From NCBI GenBank assembly GCA_943787595.1, contig CALSNA010000003.1:1-64000 (forward strand): a DNA stretch of 64,000 nucleotides. The letters are read 5' to 3'. The notes beneath the pieces were generated by a model. It saw only the letters and a program-made list of their open reading frames with translations. It was not told where the DNA came from and made no database searches. The translations under genes and the position numbers were made by a program. Position 1 is the stretch's first letter. Every line of letters begins with the position of its first letter. This DNA is from an uncultured Pseudomonadales bacterium. GTDB lineage: Bacteria > Pseudomonadota > Gammaproteobacteria > Pseudomonadales > Balneatricaceae. Shown one piece after another: positions 38,446-49,769 of this stretch.

Positions 38446-39566
38446 ATGAATACCATGAACCCAATACTTTCAATAACCAGAAGAACACGTAGTACTCCCT
38501 TTACCAGCCGGGTCGTAGCCTGCGGTGTTAAATCCTATACTGTATACAACCACACCTTGCTGCCCTCTGTATTTCGAGATCTTGAAGCCGACTACTGGCA
38601 TCTATGTGAATATGTTCAGGTTTGGGATGTAAGTTGTGAGCGCCAAGTGGAAATAAAGGGACCTGATGCGCGCCATCTTGTGCAGTTGATGGCCCCCAGA
38701 GATCTATCTAAAGCCCTCACAGGTCAATGCTTCTATGCCCCCTTGTGTAATACACAAGGTATGATTGTCAACGATCCCATCATTATCAAACATGATGATA
38801 ATCATTGGTGGCTGTCCATTGCCGATAGTGATGTTATGCTCTGGGCTCAGGGTTTAGCAACTGGATTTGGATTAAAGGTTGATATTTGTGAACCAGATGT
38901 GTGGCCATTAGCGGTACAAGGCCCTAAAGCAGAGGAATTGTTGGCACGAGTGTTTGGCGAACATATCCGGGGAGATACGTTTTTTTGCCTATAAAATAGT
39001 CAACTATGGTGGCAAAGATATGTTGCTTGCGCGTTCTGGCTGGAGCAAGCAGGGTGGGTTTGAAATCTACGTTAATGATGCCCAAATCGGAGGGCAGTTA
39101 TGGGACGAACTATTTGCAGCGGGACATGACCTCAATGTCGGCCCGGGCTGCCCTAATCTGATTGAACGGATTGAAAGTGGACTATTGTCATTGGGTAACG
39201 ATATAGGATATGACACCACACCTATGGAATGCGGCCTAGATAAGTACATCACTCTGGATTCTGAAATTAATAGCCTGGGTATTCCTGCCCTGCGCCAACA
39301 TCGACCGACTAAGCGTCTAATGGGATTGATCTGTCGCGATAAAATCGATCTGACCGACTACCAGCTTTATTCTGGTGAACAGGTGGTTGGGGAAATTCGC
39401 TCACATGTTTGGTCACCCCCGTTATCAGGTTTATCTGGGTTTTGTATTGTGTAACTTGGCTGGATTAGAGTCGCCCAGTTTACAAGTTAAAGCAAGCTCA
39501 GGTAACGTCGCAGTAGAATTGACAGAATTACCCTATGACTTTAGTAAACTTGGTCTCACGTCATGA
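38446..39566 (+). pseudogene. DmdA/GcvT-family demethylase, two frameshifts
   Basis: Three frames join into one protein of about 372 residues, the size of DmdA (DMSP demethylase, tetrahydrofolate-dependent). The N-terminus reads TRSTPFTSRVVACGVKSYTV, YNHTLLPSVF and ADYWHLCEYVQVWDVSCERQ. After a T7 run (38980-38986, six expected) the frame shifts to AYKIVNYGGKDMLLARSGWS, KQGGFEIYV, PGCPNLIERIESGLLS and ECGLDKYI. After C5 (39416-39420, four expected) it shifts again to RYQVYLGFVLCNLAGLESPS. Both changes add one base. The gene overlaps metY by ATGA. Other GcvT-like demethylases remain possible. Confidence 0.7.
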
Positions 39567-40870
39567 ATCAATCATCTTTCTTGGCAGCAGAGACTATTGC
39601 CCTACACAGTGGCTATCAGCCTGAATCGGATTATGGTGCACGTGCTGTGCCCATTTACCAAACCACCTCCTATGTATTTGACAGTGTTGATGAAGCCTCA
39701 GCCCTGTTTAATGTTGAACAAGGTGGTCATATTTACAGCCGTATTACCAACCCAACTATTGCAGTATTGGAACAACGCCTAGCCGCCCTAGAAGGAGGTT
39801 CAGGAGCTATCTGCACAGCCTCTGGTATGAGCGCACTGTTTATCAGCTTTATCAGCTTGTGTTCCGCAGGTGATCATATTGTTAGCGCAACACAAATCTA
39901 TGGCTCCACGATAACCCTATTACAACATACCCTGAAACGTTTCGGTATTGATTGCACCTGGGTCAACATTAACGATAGTAATGCGCTTGCAACAGCAATA
40001 CAGGACAACACCAAACTGGTATTCTGTGAATCCATTGGCAATCCCGGACTGGAAGTTTCTGACTTGCCCAACATTTCTGCCATTGCCCATAAACACGGGG
40101 TGCCTCTGATGGTGGATGCTACCTTTGCCACCCCAGTATTATGCCGCCCTCTGGAGCATGGTGCTGATTTAGTAGTGCACTCAGTCACTAAATGGATAGG
40201 TGGTCACGGGACTGCAGTTGGTGGAGTTATTATTGACGGTGGCAAATTTGACTGGCACGCCAGTGGCCGTTTCCCAACGTTAACGGAACCTTACAAACCG
40301 TTCCATGGCATTAATTTTTGGGAAGAATTTGGCCCTTCAGCGCTGGCTATGCGCATCCGTGCTGAATCCATGCGCGATATTGGGGCTACCATGAGTCCAC
40401 ACACAGCTTTTCTATTGCTACAAGGTATTGAAACCCTGGCATTACGCATGCGACAACATGTGGTCAACACCAAACAATTGCTAAAATGGCTACAGCAGCA
40501 AGCCAATGTAGCCTGGGTTAATCATCCAGACCTGCAAGACAACCCCACTCGGGCCATTGCCAAACATCTGTTTCCCGAGGGTGCAGGTTCCGTTATCTGC
40601 TTTGGAGTTGACGGTGGGCGTAGCGCTGGTGCTGCCTTTATCAACGCTCTAAAACTATCATCAAATCTAGCCAATGTAGGCGATTGTCGAACCCTGGTTC
40701 TACATCCCGCCAGCACGACCCATTCACGCCTGGATGATGCCAGTATGATGTCAGCTTGCATCAGGCCTGACTTACTTCGCGTTTCAGTAGGTATTGAGTC
40801 CATTGACGATATCCAGGCTGATTTCGCTTATGGTCTGAAGGCTGCTAATAAAGTCGCTGAACAGGGCTAA
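39563..40870 (+). CDS. metY: O-acetylhomoserine sulfhydrylase
   Basis: This PLP enzyme makes homocysteine from O-acetylhomoserine and sulphide, or methionine directly if methanethiol is used. The 435-residue protein has the Cys/Met-metabolism PLP fold. The PLP lysine is in [20 protein letters not shown], preceded by [11 protein letters not shown] and [10 protein letters not shown] and followed by [20 protein letters not shown]. It overlaps the upstream demethylase by ATGA and is followed at 5 bp by a hydrolase. The context suggests capture of methanethiol, which is an inference. Confidence 0.92.
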   Translation: MNQSSFLAAETIALHSGYQPESDYGARAVPIYQTTSYVFDSVDEASALFNVEQGGHIYSRITNPTIAVLEQRLAALEGGSGAICTASGMSALFISFISLCSAGDHIVSATQIYGSTITLLQHTLKRFGIDCTWVNINDSNALATAIQDNTKLVFCESIGNPGLEVSDLPNISAIAHKHGVPLMVDATFATPVLCRPLEHGADLVVHSVTKWIGGHGTAVGGVIIDGGKFDWHASGRFPTLTEPYKPFHGINFWEEFGPSALAMRIRAESMRDIGATMSPHTAFLLLQGIETLALRMRQHVVNTKQLLKWLQQQANVAWVNHPDLQDNPTRAIAKHLFPEGAGSVICFGVDGGRSAGAAFINALKLSSNLANVGDCRTLVLHPASTTHSRLDDASMMSACIRPDLLRVSVGIESIDDIQADFAYGLKAANKVAEQG

Positions 40871-40875
40871 TAAAC

Positions 40876-41676
40876 ATGTATTTTGAAGTTAATCAGGCCA
40901 ACACTTTTGCCGCTACTGGTGGTCGTACCTTCGATCCAAATCAGCCAACCGTGGTTATGGTTCATGGTACAGGTGGCGATCATCGGTGCTGGGCCTTACA
41001 AGCACGCTGGTTTGCTTTCCATGGTTATTCAGTTTTGGTTCCAAATTTACCTGGCCACAGTTTATCTGCTGGTCAACCGCTAACAGATATTGTGGCTATG
41101 GGCCAGTGGTTAGTAAATGCCTTAGATCAAGCTGGAGCAACTGCTGTACATCTGGTAGGTCATTCACAAGGCTTTCTAGTCGCCTTGGAAGCCCACGCCT
41201 TATTGGGTGACAGGTTAAGGTCATTGTGTGCCATTGCCACTGCAGAAGCCATACCAGTCAATCCGGCATTAATTGAAATGGCCAGAACATCACCTGCAAA
41301 AGCTGCCAGTATGTTACTGAAGTGGGGGTTTGGTCATGGTGCTCAAATGGGGCTAAGCGCATTACCGGGTATGCAACCAATAGCCATCAACCACCAAATT
41401 ATGGCCAATAATCCTCTGTATGAAGATTTTATAGCCTGCAATGAGTACCATTCAGGTGCACAGCAAGTAAAGGCTGTAGGCGTACCAGCACAAGTGATAC
41501 TGGGGCAACGTGACCGCAATACTCCCCTACGCGAAGGCTGCCGGTTAGCTACTGATCTACAGGTTAAACCCACCGTGATTGCAGAAGCTGGACATATGCT
41601 GCCTGTGGAGGCTCCCAAAGAGTGCCTAGAGGCTATGAAACAATTTATCCAATCTGTTGAGGAAGCACATCGATGA
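40876..41676 (+). CDS. Alpha/beta hydrolase
   Basis: The 266-residue protein has the alpha/beta hydrolase fold: the oxyanion strand VVMVHGTGGDHRCW, the nucleophile elbow VGHSQG (catalytic Ser), the acid region ILGQRDRNTPL and the catalytic His in AEAGHMLPVEAP. The substrate is unknown. It overlaps the FadN-like gene by 4 bp, in the same operon as metY. Hydrolysis of an acyl thioester or ester in the pathway is possible but unproven. Confidence 0.85.
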   Translation: MYFEVNQANTFAATGGRTFDPNQPTVVMVHGTGGDHRCWALQARWFAFHGYSVLVPNLPGHSLSAGQPLTDIVAMGQWLVNALDQAGATAVHLVGHSQGFLVALEAHALLGDRLRSLCAIATAEAIPVNPALIEMARTSPAKAASMLLKWGFGHGAQMGLSALPGMQPIAINHQIMANNPLYEDFIACNEYHSGAQQVKAVGVPAQVILGQRDRNTPLREGCRLATDLQVKPTVIAEAGHMLPVEAPKECLEAMKQFIQSVEEAHR

Positions 41677-43967
41677 AAACCATCCGCAAGGTTGCCGTAA
41701 TTGGTGCCGGCACTATGGGAGCGGGTATTGCCGGACAAGTAGCCAACGCTGGTATTGAAGTCTGGCTGCTGGATTTACCCAGTGAAGGTGAGCATGTCAA
41801 TGCCGTCGCGCAACGAGGCTTGGAGCGCTTGCAAAATCCTGATTCTCCTGGCCTGATGAGCGACACAGCCACACATCATATTAAAATTGGCAATATCCGT
41901 GATCACTTACACCAGCTAGCAGATTGCGATTGGATTGCAGAAGCTGTAGTAGAACGACTGCCAGTTAAGCAGCAATTGTACCAACGCCTGGATAAAATAT
42001 GCCGTGCTGATGCTATTATCACTTCCAATACCTCAACGATTCCCATCCGTTTATTAACTGAAGGTATGACATCATCCTTCTGTGAACGTTTCGCCATCAC
42101 TCATTTCTTCAATCCAGTACGCTTTATGCGATTGTTAGAACTGGTTCGTGGTGAACACACGACTGATGTGGTCATGGATACTCTAGATGCATTTTGTGAA
42201 CAGCAATTAGGTAAAGGCGTAGTACGTTGCGCTGATACACCCGGCTTTCTGGGTAACCGAGTGGGCGTCTATGCGATCCAGTGTGCTCTGCACACAGCCT
42301 TTACTATGGGCCTGAGCCCGGCTGAAGCCGATGCCTTGTTTGGTCGTCCCATGGGTATTCCAAAGACTGGAGTATTTGGTCTGTATGACCTCATTGGTAT
42401 TGATCTAATGGCTGATGTCGTGCATAGCCTGGTCAACATATTGCCAACTAATGATCCTTTCCATCAAGTAGCACAACCCATTGACCTGATGACCCGGATG
42501 ATTGCAAATGGACAGACTGGTAATAAAAATGGCCAGGGGTTTTACCGCGAGCTTGAGGATCAACGCCAGATGCTTGATTTGGTTACCGAGCAGTATAATC
42601 AAATTGAGCGCCTTAACTTACCTCTGGCGGAAAAGGCAGAAAAGCTAGGCTTATCGGTGTTGTTGGATGATCCTGGCCCCTATGGTCAATTTGCCTGGGA
42701 GGTATTGTCTCGCACACTGTGCTACGCGGCTGAGTTGGTTCCGGAAGTTAGCGATGATCCGGTGCCCATTGATGACGCTATGAAACTGGGTTACAACTGG
42801 GTTTATGGGCCTTTTGAGATGCTGGATCAAATTGGTCTGGATCGCTTTGTAAACCGGCTGAAGAAAGAGGGCCGTGATGTTCCAGACTTTTTATCCAAAA
42901 TAAAAGGCAAGCGTTTTTATCAGGCTGCCACTAATACACTAAAAAGCCTGAGCTACAGTGGTCAACATTGCCCTATTATGCGGCCTGATGGTTTGATTCG
43001 TTTTAGTGAACTGCGCCAAACCCTTCAATCTCAAAACAGCAATGCCATGGCCAGTTGGTTTGAATTTGAAGGGGCAGCAATAGTTGAATTCCACAGCAAG
43101 GCCAATGCTCTGGATGGAAATTCCATGAGCATACTAGCCGATGCACTGGCACAATCACAGCAACGCGGCCTGCGCGGCATTATTGTACACAACGATGCAC
43201 AGCACTTTTCTTGTGGAGTTAACTTAAGTGCAGTACGTGGCTTCTTTGAATCTGACGATTATGCTGGCCTTGACCATTTTCTAAATCACTTCCAGCAGGT
43301 AGTTCTATCCATGCGCACCTGTTCCCTGCCAGTTATTGTGGCTCCAGTTGGATTATCTATCGGTGGTGGTTTCGAGGTAGTACTGCACGCAGACAAAGTC
43401 ATTTGTCAGGCTAACTCAGTCATGGGTCTAGTAGAATCACTAGTGGGTGTAGTTCCTGGTGGTGGTGGTATCAAGGAAACCCTACATCGCTGGTTCGCAA
43501 ACACTGGCGATATGGAAAAAGCAACCTGGAAAAGCTTCATGAATCTGGGCTATGGACGCACCGCCACTTCGCCAATATTGGCATTAGAGCAAGCCATGCT
43601 GCGTGATACAGACCAGTTTTTGATGAATCGTGACCGGTTACTGAGTAAGGCACTAAATGAGCTAGACCGAACTACCAAAGCTGCCTCGAGGGAATCGTTA
43701 TCTCTAGTTGGGAAACCGGTATTTACAAGCATGTATAACTGGCTACAAACTAAAGCCGACCAGGGTAAACTGATGCCACACGATGTTATTGTAGGCAGTG
43801 CCATAGCCCGTGTTATTACTGGTGGCGACTGCAGTATCGGCACTATGGCCAGCGAACAGGATTTATTTGATGCTGAACGACAAGCATTTTTGACACTGGT
43901 CAAAACACCAGCAACGCAAGCACGTATTATCAGTATGCTAGACACAAGTAAATCATTGCGCAACTAA
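41673..43967 (+). CDS. FadN-like 3-hydroxyacyl-CoA dehydrogenase/enoyl-CoA hydratase
   Basis: The 764-residue protein carries an N-terminal 3-hydroxyacyl-CoA dehydrogenase (NAD site VAVIGAGTMGAGIAGQVANA; catalytic His in FAITHFFNPVRFMRLLELV). A second dehydrogenase C-domain follows, then a C-terminal crotonase domain (GLSIGGGFEVVLHADKVI, GVVPGGGGIKE). This order, opposite to FadB, is that of FadN. It would oxidise hydroxyacyl-CoA and hydrate enoyl-CoA. In a DMSP pathway the crotonase part could do the DmdD step, but fatty acid beta-oxidation is the safer assignment. The operon ends here. Confidence 0.88.
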   Translation: MKTIRKVAVIGAGTMGAGIAGQVANAGIEVWLLDLPSEGEHVNAVAQRGLERLQNPDSPGLMSDTATHHIKIGNIRDHLHQLADCDWIAEAVVERLPVKQQLYQRLDKICRADAIITSNTSTIPIRLLTEGMTSSFCERFAITHFFNPVRFMRLLELVRGEHTTDVVMDTLDAFCEQQLGKGVVRCADTPGFLGNRVGVYAIQCALHTAFTMGLSPAEADALFGRPMGIPKTGVFGLYDLIGIDLMADVVHSLVNILPTNDPFHQVAQPIDLMTRMIANGQTGNKNGQGFYRELEDQRQMLDLVTEQYNQIERLNLPLAEKAEKLGLSVLLDDPGPYGQFAWEVLSRTLCYAAELVPEVSDDPVPIDDAMKLGYNWVYGPFEMLDQIGLDRFVNRLKKEGRDVPDFLSKIKGKRFYQAATNTLKSLSYSGQHCPIMRPDGLIRFSELRQTLQSQNSNAMASWFEFEGAAIVEFHSKANALDGNSMSILADALAQSQQRGLRGIIVHNDAQHFSCGVNLSAVRGFFESDDYAGLDHFLNHFQQVVLSMRTCSLPVIVAPVGLSIGGGFEVVLHADKVICQANSVMGLVESLVGVVPGGGGIKETLHRWFANTGDMEKATWKSFMNLGYGRTATSPILALEQAMLRDTDQFLMNRDRLLSKALNELDRTTKAASRESLSLVGKPVFTSMYNWLQTKADQGKLMPHDVIVGSAIARVITGGDCSIGTMASEQDLFDAERQAFLTLVKTPATQARIISMLDTSKSLRN

Positions 43968-44353
43968 AATTTAACTCTCAGCAACCTGTCACTAAAAGGA
44001 AAACTGGAACATTCAATACTGCTGGATTACTCAGATTTTACAGTAGACATCTGACTGTATGTTCAATGTATGGGTAACTGAAAGCTTATTATCCACCATA
44101 TGGCGCCTCTTACTATTTTAATTACTGGATTTGAGAGTGCTTTAGTTTTAAAGTCATAAATCAAGTTAATAATAAAGTTACTTGAAGCAAAATCTTCCAG
44201 GTTCAGTCCTTGAAAAACAGCTTCACATGCTATATATACTATTTGATACGATACGTTCACCATAATTATAAGAAAATTCCAGTGTTAAAACACTGACAAT
44301 AATTTCAACATTGCATTACAATCAAGCATAATATTTTTAGTGAGGATAAAACC
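43968..44353. other. Gap after the FadN-like gene
   Basis: About 390 bp of AT-rich sequence between the FadN-like gene and yccA. A 66-codon minus-strand frame has no family features and is probably chance. The promoter of yccA should lie here, with GTGAGGATAA as the ribosome site before the ATG at 44354. Confidence 0.4.
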
Positions 44354-45028
44354 ATGCAAGATCGCTACGACCTGGCCCAAATGAACCCATCACGAGAGTC
44401 GGTACTGGCCACCAATAAATTAATTCGCAATACCTATGCATTATTATCAATGACTCTATTGTTTAGCGCCATAACTGCTGCTTTTGCGATAACAAGCGGC
44501 GCTGCGCCAGTCAATCCATTCATTAGCATAATTGTTATGTTGGGTACTCTATTTGCACTTCATAAACTTCAGAATTCGTTCTGGTGCTTACCTCTGGTAT
44601 TTTTCTTTACCGGCTTCCTTGGTTATACGGCCGGACCAATAATAAGTTTTTATCTAGCGCTCCCCAACGGTGGTGAAATTGTTGCTACAGCCTTGGCAAT
44701 GACTGGCATCATGTTCCTTGGCCTATCATCCTATGCCCTTATAAGCCAACGTGATTTCAGTTTCATGAGTGGTTTCCTGATGATTGGCTTGTTATTGATC
44801 ATTGTCGCTGGATTGGCCAATATATTTTTGGCTATCCCAGCACTTCAATTGACTATCTCAGTAGTAGGCGTACTCGTATTCTCAGGACTCATCCTGTTTG
44901 ACACCAGCCGTATGATTCATGGCGGAGAACAGAATTATGTCATGGTAACTGTAGGTTTATATCTGAGTATTTACAACCTGTTCATGATGCTATTGCACTT
45001 GACCGGGGCTTTCAGCAGCAACGACTAA
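44354..45028 (+). CDS. yccA: YccA/Bax inhibitor-1 family membrane protein
   Basis: The 224-residue protein has seven hydrophobic segments, starting after a charged N-terminus (YDLAQMNPSRESVLATNKLIRN). The BI-1 signature is present, including LILFDTSRMIHGGEQNYVM and LSIYNLFMMLLHLT. YccA is an FtsH substrate and modulator in E. coli. The gene precedes tusDCBE as in many Pseudomonas-like genomes. Confidence 0.93.
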   Translation: MQDRYDLAQMNPSRESVLATNKLIRNTYALLSMTLLFSAITAAFAITSGAAPVNPFISIIVMLGTLFALHKLQNSFWCLPLVFFFTGFLGYTAGPIISFYLALPNGGEIVATALAMTGIMFLGLSSYALISQRDFSFMSGFLMIGLLLIIVAGLANIFLAIPALQLTISVVGVLVFSGLILFDTSRMIHGGEQNYVMVTVGLYLSIYNLFMMLLHLTGAFSSND

Positions 45029-45085
45029 ATGTATGGCACTTTTATAGAAGCCTTGTTGCTATGAGTTACGAGGCTTCCTATAACA

Positions 45086-45482
45086 ATGAAATATACCTTG
45101 GTAATTCGATGCGCACCCCACCGATGGCGGGTTAGCGCACACAGCTCTGCAATTTACTGAAGCCGTTCTGCAATCAGCCCATCAACTGGATATGGTTTTT
45201 TTCTACCAGAGAGGTGTTCTAACAGCCAATGGGCTGGGTATAGTGCCTCAGGATGAAGTCAATATCACACATAAATGGCAGCAAATTGCTAGCCGTTACA
45301 CTTTACAACTAAACGTCTGTATAACTGCAGCACTGTTTCAAGGAGTGGTTAACCCACAAGAAGCGCAACGATACCAATTAAGCCAACATAACTTAGCAGA
45401 TGGGTTTAACCTGGTAGGTCTAGGACAATTAGCCAGCGCCACGACCGAGTGCGATCGGCTCATCAGTTTTGGAAGCAATTAA
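45086..45482 (+). pseudogene. tusD: TusD sulphur-relay subunit, one-base insertion in C run
   Basis: TusD takes persulphide sulphur from TusA and is part of the TusBCD complex for 2-thiouridine synthesis. The ATG at 45086 gives MKYTLVIRCAP, then one extra C in CCCC (45116-45119) moves the frame. Removing it yields TDGGLAHTALQFTEAV and MVFFYQRGVLTANG, with the acceptor Cys in LNVCITAALFQGV. The corrected protein has 131 residues (TusD about 128). As written, translation from the start ends within 30 codons. A short protein could begin at 45192. Confidence 0.75.
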
Positions 45483-45486
45483 TATT

Positions 45487-45837
45487 ATGGCTACCCTTTT
45501 TGTTATGCGCCAGCCTCCTTATCAAGGTCGTATAGCTCGTGAAGGGCTTGATGCCTTGCTAACCTTCGCCACGTTTGAGCTCAAACCAGCCTTATTGTTC
45601 CTAGATGCTGGAGTATTACAACTTCTACCCTATATAGATGATCCAACTTCGCAAAAACAGATTGCTAAAATGCTAAGTGCATTGCCTATCTACGGAGTTG
45701 AACAAATTTATATAGAGCGTGAGTCGCTGACTAACTATAGCCTGCAGTCAAAACACATTAATCTGCCAACAATACTTGTTGAACGCCAGCAGTTACCAGA
45801 GTTGATGACTAACTATGACTTTCACTTAAGTTTTTAA
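45487..45837 (+). CDS. tusC: TusC sulphur-relay subunit
   Basis: TusC is a DsrE/F-like partner in the TusBCD heterohexamer. From ATG 45487 (MATLFVMRQPPYQGRIAREG) the protein has 116 residues and keeps the family pattern, with YGVEQIYIE and a C-terminal DFHLSF tail. TusC lacks the catalytic Cys of TusD, as expected. The TTG at 45469 would overlap tusD and was not chosen. Confidence 0.85.
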   Translation: MATLFVMRQPPYQGRIAREGLDALLTFATFELKPALLFLDAGVLQLLPYIDDPTSQKQIAKMLSALPIYGVEQIYIERESLTNYSLQSKHINLPTILVERQQLPELMTNYDFHLSF

Positions 45838-45838
45838 C

Positions 45839-46138
45839 ATGGCCATTCTTCATTTGTTACAACAACATCCAAAAGATGGTAATTTAACTGCATGTCTGCG
45901 TTGCTGTGGCTCCAGTGATGCAATCGTGCTATTAGAGGATGCTGTTTACGCACTAAGTGATGACACTGAAAATAACCAGCGATGGCGCACAATTGTAAAT
46001 AACATGCCAATTTATGCACTAAAACCACATCTCCATGAACGAGGATTGCAACGCCTGCGACTACGTAACCATAAAATTATAGATATGGCAGCACTGGTAG
46101 ATCTAACCGCCACGTATAGTAACAGCATCAGTTGGTAA
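45839..46138 (+). CDS. tusB: TusB sulphur-relay subunit
   Basis: The 99-residue protein is small and matches TusB: ILHLLQ at the start, DAIVLLEDAVYA in the middle, and MAALVDLTATYSNSISW at the end. It starts one base after the tusC stop. TusB takes part in the complex that relays sulphur to TusE and on to MnmA, encoded at 60.7 kb. Confidence 0.85.
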   Translation: MAILHLLQQHPKDGNLTACLRCCGSSDAIVLLEDAVYALSDDTENNQRWRTIVNNMPIYALKPHLHERGLQRLRLRNHKIIDMAALVDLTATYSNSISW

Positions 46139-46151
46139 ACTGATCCAAAAT

Positions 46152-46481
46152 ATGTCTAACCAGCCACTCCTACAACCAGCCACCGATAATGAAGGCTATC
46201 TGATGAATTTACAAGACTGGAGTCCGGCCATTGCCGAACAGCTGGCTGCAACAGCAGGCATACAACTTGAAGATGATCACTGGCAGATAATCCATATTCT
46301 GCGATCCTTTTATCAGTCAACTGGAGTATCACCCGCTATGCGCATACTGGTTAAGCTGGTTAGACGAGAACTGGGTGAAACCAAGGGCAATAGTATCCAT
46401 TTATTGCAAATTTTCCCAAATAGCCCAGCAAAATTGGCTAGCAAGATTGCCGGTTTACCCAGGCCCACCAATTGCCTGTAA
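46152..46481 (+). CDS. tusE: TusE (DsrC-like) sulphur carrier
   Basis: TusE picks up persulphide from TusD and hands it to MnmA. The 109-residue protein has the DsrC fold and its functional Cys is C108 in GLPRPTNCL. The second Cys of true DsrC proteins of sulphite-reducing bacteria is absent, consistent with the tRNA role. It ends the tus run, 13 bp after tusB. Confidence 0.92.
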   Translation: MSNQPLLQPATDNEGYLMNLQDWSPAIAEQLAATAGIQLEDDHWQIIHILRSFYQSTGVSPAMRILVKLVRRELGETKGNSIHLLQIFPNSPAKLASKIAGLPRPTNCL

Positions 46482-46581
46482 ATAACTAGACCACCTTGTG
46501 GAAAGATTCCCATATAAAGCAAAATCAGGTACAGGCAATCATTATAGCAAGAACTCTTGACTAGAATATTAGCCAGGGAGA

Positions 46582-48280
<1,699 letters not shown>

Positions 48281-48425
48281 AAATCACACCTAGTTAATCG
48301 TTTTAAACGTAACCTATTAATTCCCAGATATTCTATGATAAACCAAGATGTAGGTTGGAATATAGCAGTTTAGTCCATCAAAAAACCGTTCATTCTCATT
48401 GAGTTGATTATATCCTATAGAGTCA

Positions 48426-49769
48426 TTATTGATAACGTTGTTTTTCGCTTTTGCGATTCAATTCGTCTAGCCATTCTAGTTTTTTACCAATGCTGGCCTC
48501 AAGCCCCCGATCAGTGGGTTTATAGAACCGAACCCGGTCTAATTCACTTGGCAAGTAAGACTCCCCAGCTGCAAAGCCTTGTACTTCATTATGTGCGTAA
48601 CGATAATCATCACCATGACCCAGAGATCTGGCTAAGGTTGTGGGTGCATTACGCAAATGCGCTGGCACATCATAAGCCGGTGTATCACTCACCAGTGACA
48701 TGGCTGCCTTAAAAGCCAGATGGACTGCATTACTTTTTGCAGCACAGGCACAATAAACAGCAGCATGGGCGATAGCGCGATTACCTTCTGCTGGCCCGAG
48801 CCTATGGTAGGCTTGCCAAGCGTTTACCACCATTTGCAATGCCCTTGGATCAGCATTGCCTATATCCTCCGATGCTATAGCCAGCAAGCGTCGAGCAATA
48901 TAGAGAGGATCACAACCACCATCTAGAATACGGGCCATCCAATACAAGGCTGCATCTGGATCGGATCCGCGCACAGATTTATGAAAGGCTGAAATTTGAT
49001 CATAAAAAATATCACCACCTTTATCAAACCGGTGGGGACTGGCCTGCATCACCTGCTCTAGCACCAACGCGTCAATACAGGCCTTGCCATCCTCCCTCTG
49101 CACCACTAGATCACTGGCAACATCAAGAAAATTAAGCAGTCGCCTAGCATCACCTTCAGCTGCCCTAACCAGCATAATCTGGTGCTCTGTTGTCATGGTC
49201 AATTGTAGTTTACCTAGACCCTTGTCACAATCAAGCAGAGCCTTTTGCAATAGTTGTGTTAACTCGTTATCGTTGAGCCGATGCAATAGATAGACGCGAA
49301 CTCTGGACAGTAGAGCATTGTTTAATTCAAAGGCTGGATTTTCAGTGGTTGCACCCACAAATACAAAGGTGCCATCTTCAACGAAAGGTAAAAAAGCATC
49401 CTGTTGCACTTTATTAAAACGATGGACCTCATCAACAAATAAAATACTTTGGCGGCGAAATTGAGTTTTTATCTCCTGAGCTTCCCGAACTGCATTGCGA
49501 ATATCCTTTATGCCAGCTAATACCGCTGATAGAGTCATAAAGTGGGCATCACAGTAAACACTTAATAAACGTGCCAGAGTAGTTTTACCAACACCAGGTG
49601 GTCCCCAGAGAATCATACTGTGCAGCGAACCTTGTCTTAGCGCAGTCCACAAGCTTTTACCTGTGTCCAATAGATGACTCTGACCAACATAATCTACCAG
49701 ATCTACTGGTCGCATTCGGTCTGCCAATGGTTGTAAATTGTGGCTGTCAGCGCTAAAGAAATCGTTCAT
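48426..49769 (-). CDS. rarA: Replication-associated recombination protein RarA (MgsA)
   Basis: RarA is an AAA+ ATPase related to clamp loaders and acts at stalled replication forks. The 447-residue protein has Walker A WGPPGVGKTTLARLL, Walker B ILFVDEVHRFNKVQQDAFLP, sensor GATTENPAFELNNALLSR and a C-terminal tetramerisation part (GDDYRYAHNEVQGFAAGESY). It is the third gene in a leftward ftsK-lolA-rarA run and overlaps lolA by 4 bp. Confidence 0.95.
   Translation of the reverse strand: MNDFFSADSHNLQPLADRMRPVDLVDYVGQSHLLDTGKSLWTALRQGSLHSMILWGPPGVGKTTLARLLSVYCDAHFMTLSAVLAGIKDIRNAVREAQEIKTQFRRQSILFVDEVHRFNKVQQDAFLPFVEDGTFVFVGATTENPAFELNNALLSRVRVYLLHRLNDNELTQLLQKALLDCDKGLGKLQLTMTTEHQIMLVRAAEGDARRLLNFLDVASDLVVQREDGKACIDALVLEQVMQASPHRFDKGGDIFYDQISAFHKSVRGSDPDAALYWMARILDGGCDPLYIARRLLAIASEDIGNADPRALQMVVNAWQAYHRLGPAEGNRAIAHAAVYCACAAKSNAVHLAFKAAMSLVSDTPAYDVPAHLRNAPTTLARSLGHGDDYRYAHNEVQGFAAGESYLPSELDRVRFYKPTDRGLEASIGKKLEWLDELNRKSEKQRYQ

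Noticed and set aside
44063-44263. 66-codon leftward frame between the FadN-like gene and yccA
   Set aside because: No conserved features. It lies in AT-rich DNA between two real genes.
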